From: Synergistaceae bacterium
Lineage (GTDB): Bacteria > Synergistota > Synergistia > Synergistales > Synergistaceae
Assembly (NCBI GenBank): GCA_031264605.1
Contig: JAISDQ010000040.1
Span: forward strand, 1-15,340
DNA: 15,340 nt
Reading direction: 5' to 3'
In this document: positions 13,462-15,340 of the stretch, piece by piece
Layout of the letters: each line of letters starts with the position of its first letter
Position numbering within the stretch: the stretch's first letter is position 1
The notes under the pieces: generated by a model
The model's input: only the letters and a program-made list of their open reading frames with translations
What the model was told of the DNA's origin: nothing
The model's database searches: none
Translations under genes and position numbers: made by a program

Positions 13462-15006
13462 TTGGGCAAAAAAATATTTACCGCCGTTTTGGCGTTAGTC
13501 TTGGCGGCAATGACGGCGTTCGGCGGCGCGGGAAAATACGCCCCGTATTTTGGGGCGTCCTCAGCGGAGGCCGCGGCGAAAAAAATTTTTTCGCCGGAAT
13601 ACGCCATACCGGTCGCGTCTCCGGGCAGTGACGCCATTGTCGCGAAGATCGCCGATATGCGGTCGTTTGTGAAGATCATGCCGTATGTTTCGTCTTTTTT
13701 GCAAGCGGCTTCCGGGGACGTATTGCCGATGGCCGGTTTGCGGCTGAACCGGGGGGATATCGCTGATTGGTTCTCCTTTTTCCGAAGGACGGACGCTTTT
13801 TGGGACGCGGCGGACAGCGCCGCCGTTCGCGTGACTCCCGGCGGCGGATTTTACGCGTCGTTCTCGGTCGACGGGAAAAAATTCGACAAATTCGCGGCGA
13901 GCGGCCCGATGAAACTCGAAAAATGGGACGGCGCGAAAGTTTCCTCCGGGGCTGACGCGTGGATTTTGAAATCCTCTCAGCCGGAAATCGCCGAAGAGCG
14001 GTTTTACATGACGCGATGGAGCGCCGGTGAGCGAGACGCGGTCTACGTCGCGAGCGGCGCCGAAGAGATAGGCGAGATGACCGAGGCGGCGAACGACTCT
14101 GAAAAACGGCTTAGCGTCACTCGGCTGACCGAGGGTGAAAATTTCGTCGCGATGAATTTGGTCAAACCTATGGAAATGAACGGGCTTTTACTCAACAAGG
14201 CGGAGACTTCGTGGAGCGTAAAGGGTAACGAACTCGCGATACGGTCTTACTCCGACATGTACGAGCCCATCGCCTCCCGCCTCGCGGGGAGGGCTTTTTC
14301 TCCGGGAGCGGCGCCGATGCTGGGCGACGGCGAAGCCGTGTTTTTCGCGTCCGTCGACCCGGCGTTTTGCTTCTCTGTGATGTTTCCGACCGAACCCGAC
14401 CCAATAAAAAAAGTGGTTGAATTATCGGGCATCGGGCCGAATTACCGGGCGCTTTTCGAAGGCATTCTGAGAAATTGCAGAATATCAGCAGTGGCGGTCG
14501 ACAAAGGTCAGACGCTCGACGCCGCATATCTGCTGGTCGAGTCTGAGGCGCGTGGGGAGCTCGAAATCCTTCCCGAAATACTTTATACGTTGGCGAAAGT
14601 TATGTTTGCGGGACTGGAGGAAGTCTCCATACAACTTGAGGACTGGAACGTTGCCATTGGACTGAAGCTGGATCCGCAGTTCAATGTGATCATGGCGTGG
14701 CGCGAAGGCATGCTCCTCCTAGGTATCGGAGAGACCGCGTCGTTCGGCAAAAAAGCCGTGGTATCCGTCGCCGTACCTCCGCCCGACGCGTCGCGCGTTC
14801 TCGCGCTGACATCGTCGCCGCGGATATTGGAGGTAAAGCCACCCGGTTTGGAGGAAACGTTGAGAGATTTGATCGAAAAATATCTGGCAAAACAAAATAT
14901 GCCCGAAGCATTTCGGGATACGGCGTGGCTGGATAAAATAGGCCGTCTTGACTTCGCGCATTACCTCGGCGGCAACAGCGAAATAAATATAACTTTCAAG
15001 GAGTGA
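13462..15006 (+). CDS. Exported protein of unknown function
   Basis: A 514-residue protein I do not recognise. It begins with a Sec signal peptide: two lysines, a hydrophobic core (FTAVLALVLAAMTAFGG), then a small-residue region ending SSAEAAA where cleavage is likely. The mature part is soluble with mixed alpha/beta character and no further membrane helix. Only two cysteines occur (C303 and C339), which could form a disulfide in the periplasm. No catalytic signature, lipobox or cell-wall anchor is visible. The TTG at 13462 is chosen because GGAGGTG (13449-13455) stands six bases upstream; the in-frame TTG at 13447 overlaps that site. It lies after a terminator, so it has its own promoter, and it is followed within five bases by a periplasmic cyclophilin, suggesting a shared envelope role. 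A lineage-restricted family is my guess. Confidence 0.85.
   Translation: MGKKIFTAVLALVLAAMTAFGGAGKYAPYFGASSAEAAAKKIFSPEYAIPVASPGSDAIVAKIADMRSFVKIMPYVSSFLQAASGDVLPMAGLRLNRGDIADWFSFFRRTDAFWDAADSAAVRVTPGGGFYASFSVDGKKFDKFAASGPMKLEKWDGAKVSSGADAWILKSSQPEIAEERFYMTRWSAGERDAVYVASGAEEIGEMTEAANDSEKRLSVTRLTEGENFVAMNLVKPMEMNGLLLNKAETSWSVKGNELAIRSYSDMYEPIASRLAGRAFSPGAAPMLGDGEAVFFASVDPAFCFSVMFPTEPDPIKKVVELSGIGPNYRALFEGILRNCRISAVAVDKGQTLDAAYLLVESEARGELEILPEILYTLAKVMFAGLEEVSIQLEDWNVAIGLKLDPQFNVIMAWREGMLLLGIGETASFGKKAVVSVAVPPPDASRVLALTSSPRILEVKPPGLEETLRDLIEKYLAKQNMPEAFRDTAWLDKIGRLDFAHYLGGNSEINITFKE
13575..13595. repeat. 21-bp near-perfect DNA palindrome within the signal-peptide coding region
   Basis: GGCGAAAAAA and TTTTTTCGCC flank a single central A. 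It lies in codons around the predicted signal cleavage site (AAAKKIFSP). It may be a coincidence of a lysine and phenylalanine codon run between GC-rich alanine and serine-proline codons, or a protein-binding site. Confidence 0.3.
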
Positions 15007-15011
15007 TGGGT

Positions 15012-15340
15012 ATGAAAATTTCAGTTTTGTCGGTAGCCATGGCGGTTTTGTTGGCGGCGTTTTCCAAAGCGGCGTGGGCGGCCGACGTTGCGCGGCCCGC
15101 GGCGATTTTCGAGACGTCGATGGGGAATTTTAAAATCGAACTCTTCAACGACCTGGCGCCCAAGACGTGCCGCAGTTTCATGGATTTGGCCGAACGGGGT
15201 TTCTACGACGGGATAATCTTTCACCGCGTGATAGACGATTTCATGATTCAAGGCGGAGACCCTACGGGCACCGGCATGGGCGGCCCCGGATACACGATAC
15301 CCGACGAATTCGGCCCCGGCCTGACGCACGACTCCGAAGG
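15012..15340 (+). CDS. Periplasmic peptidyl-prolyl cis-trans isomerase (cyclophilin), 3' end cut off
   Basis: A cyclophilin-type PPIase that speeds proline isomerisation during folding of exported proteins. The first 109 codons are present and the frame runs off the right edge. A signal peptide (MKISVLSVAMAVLLAAF, likely cut after AWA at residue 23) places it in the periplasm. The cyclophilin core begins AIFETSMGNFKIELFNDLAP, then FYDGIIFHRVIDDFMIQGGD, with the catalytic arginine at R72 (FHRV) and Q80 in the substrate pocket, followed by PTGTGMGGPGYTIPDEF. AAGGAG (14998-15003) is eight bases before ATG 15012; an in-frame ATG at 15006 overlaps the previous stop but is too close to the binding site. 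It follows the unknown exported gene by five bases, so the two are almost certainly co-transcribed. Confidence 0.95.
   Translation, partial: MKISVLSVAMAVLLAAFSKAAWAADVARPAAIFETSMGNFKIELFNDLAPKTCRSFMDLAERGFYDGIIFHRVIDDFMIQGGDPTGTGMGGPGYTIPDEFGPGLTHDSE

Overview
The window reads as a GC-rich chromosomal segment from a motile, diderm (outer-membrane) bacterium. Genes for the flagellar P ring (flgI) and L ring (flgH), the P-ring chaperone flgA, several Sec-type signal peptides and an alcohol dehydrogenase of the type that oxidises the LPS sugar Kdo all point to an LPS-type envelope. The order mreB-flgF-flgG recalls the mbl-flhO-flhP order of Gram-positive bacteria. That mixture, the two-subunit glycyl-tRNA synthetase and the overall gene style suggest the phylum Synergistota. 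This is an inference from gene content only.

Region by region. Positions 1-2610 hold three genes on the + strand: a prepilin peptidase cut off by the left edge, a two-helix membrane protein that may be XpaC-like, and an iron-dependent alcohol dehydrogenase resembling KdnB. A hairpin-bearing convergent junction at 2611-2657 separates them from a MATE exporter on the - strand (2654-4090). The exporter diverges from glyQ-glyS (4231-7199) across a short region with a clear promoter for the exporter and a -10 box for glyQ.

A second transcription unit begins with a strong sigma-70-like promoter at 7302-7330 and runs mreB, flgF, flgG, flgA, flgH, flgI and a single-domain flgJ, all closely spaced (7381-13149). 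It links the cytoskeletal protein that organises wall synthesis with the distal rod, rod cap and P/L rings that must pass through the wall and outer membrane. The mreB leader holds a terminator-like hairpin. The mreB-flgF junction can fold into two mutually exclusive hairpins, one of which hides the flgF ribosome binding site.

The 297-base gap 13150-13446 holds five tightly packed hairpins, including one with a 16-bp perfect stem, followed by a canonical Rho-independent terminator. After it come a 514-residue exported protein of unknown function and a periplasmic cyclophilin that runs off the right edge; these two are probably co-transcribed.

Most genes are housekeeping or well-known families. 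I found no mobile element, CRISPR array, tRNA or rRNA. The parts least explained by known families are the regulatory RNA structures around mreB, the hairpin array, the lone KdnB-like enzyme and the 514-residue exported protein.
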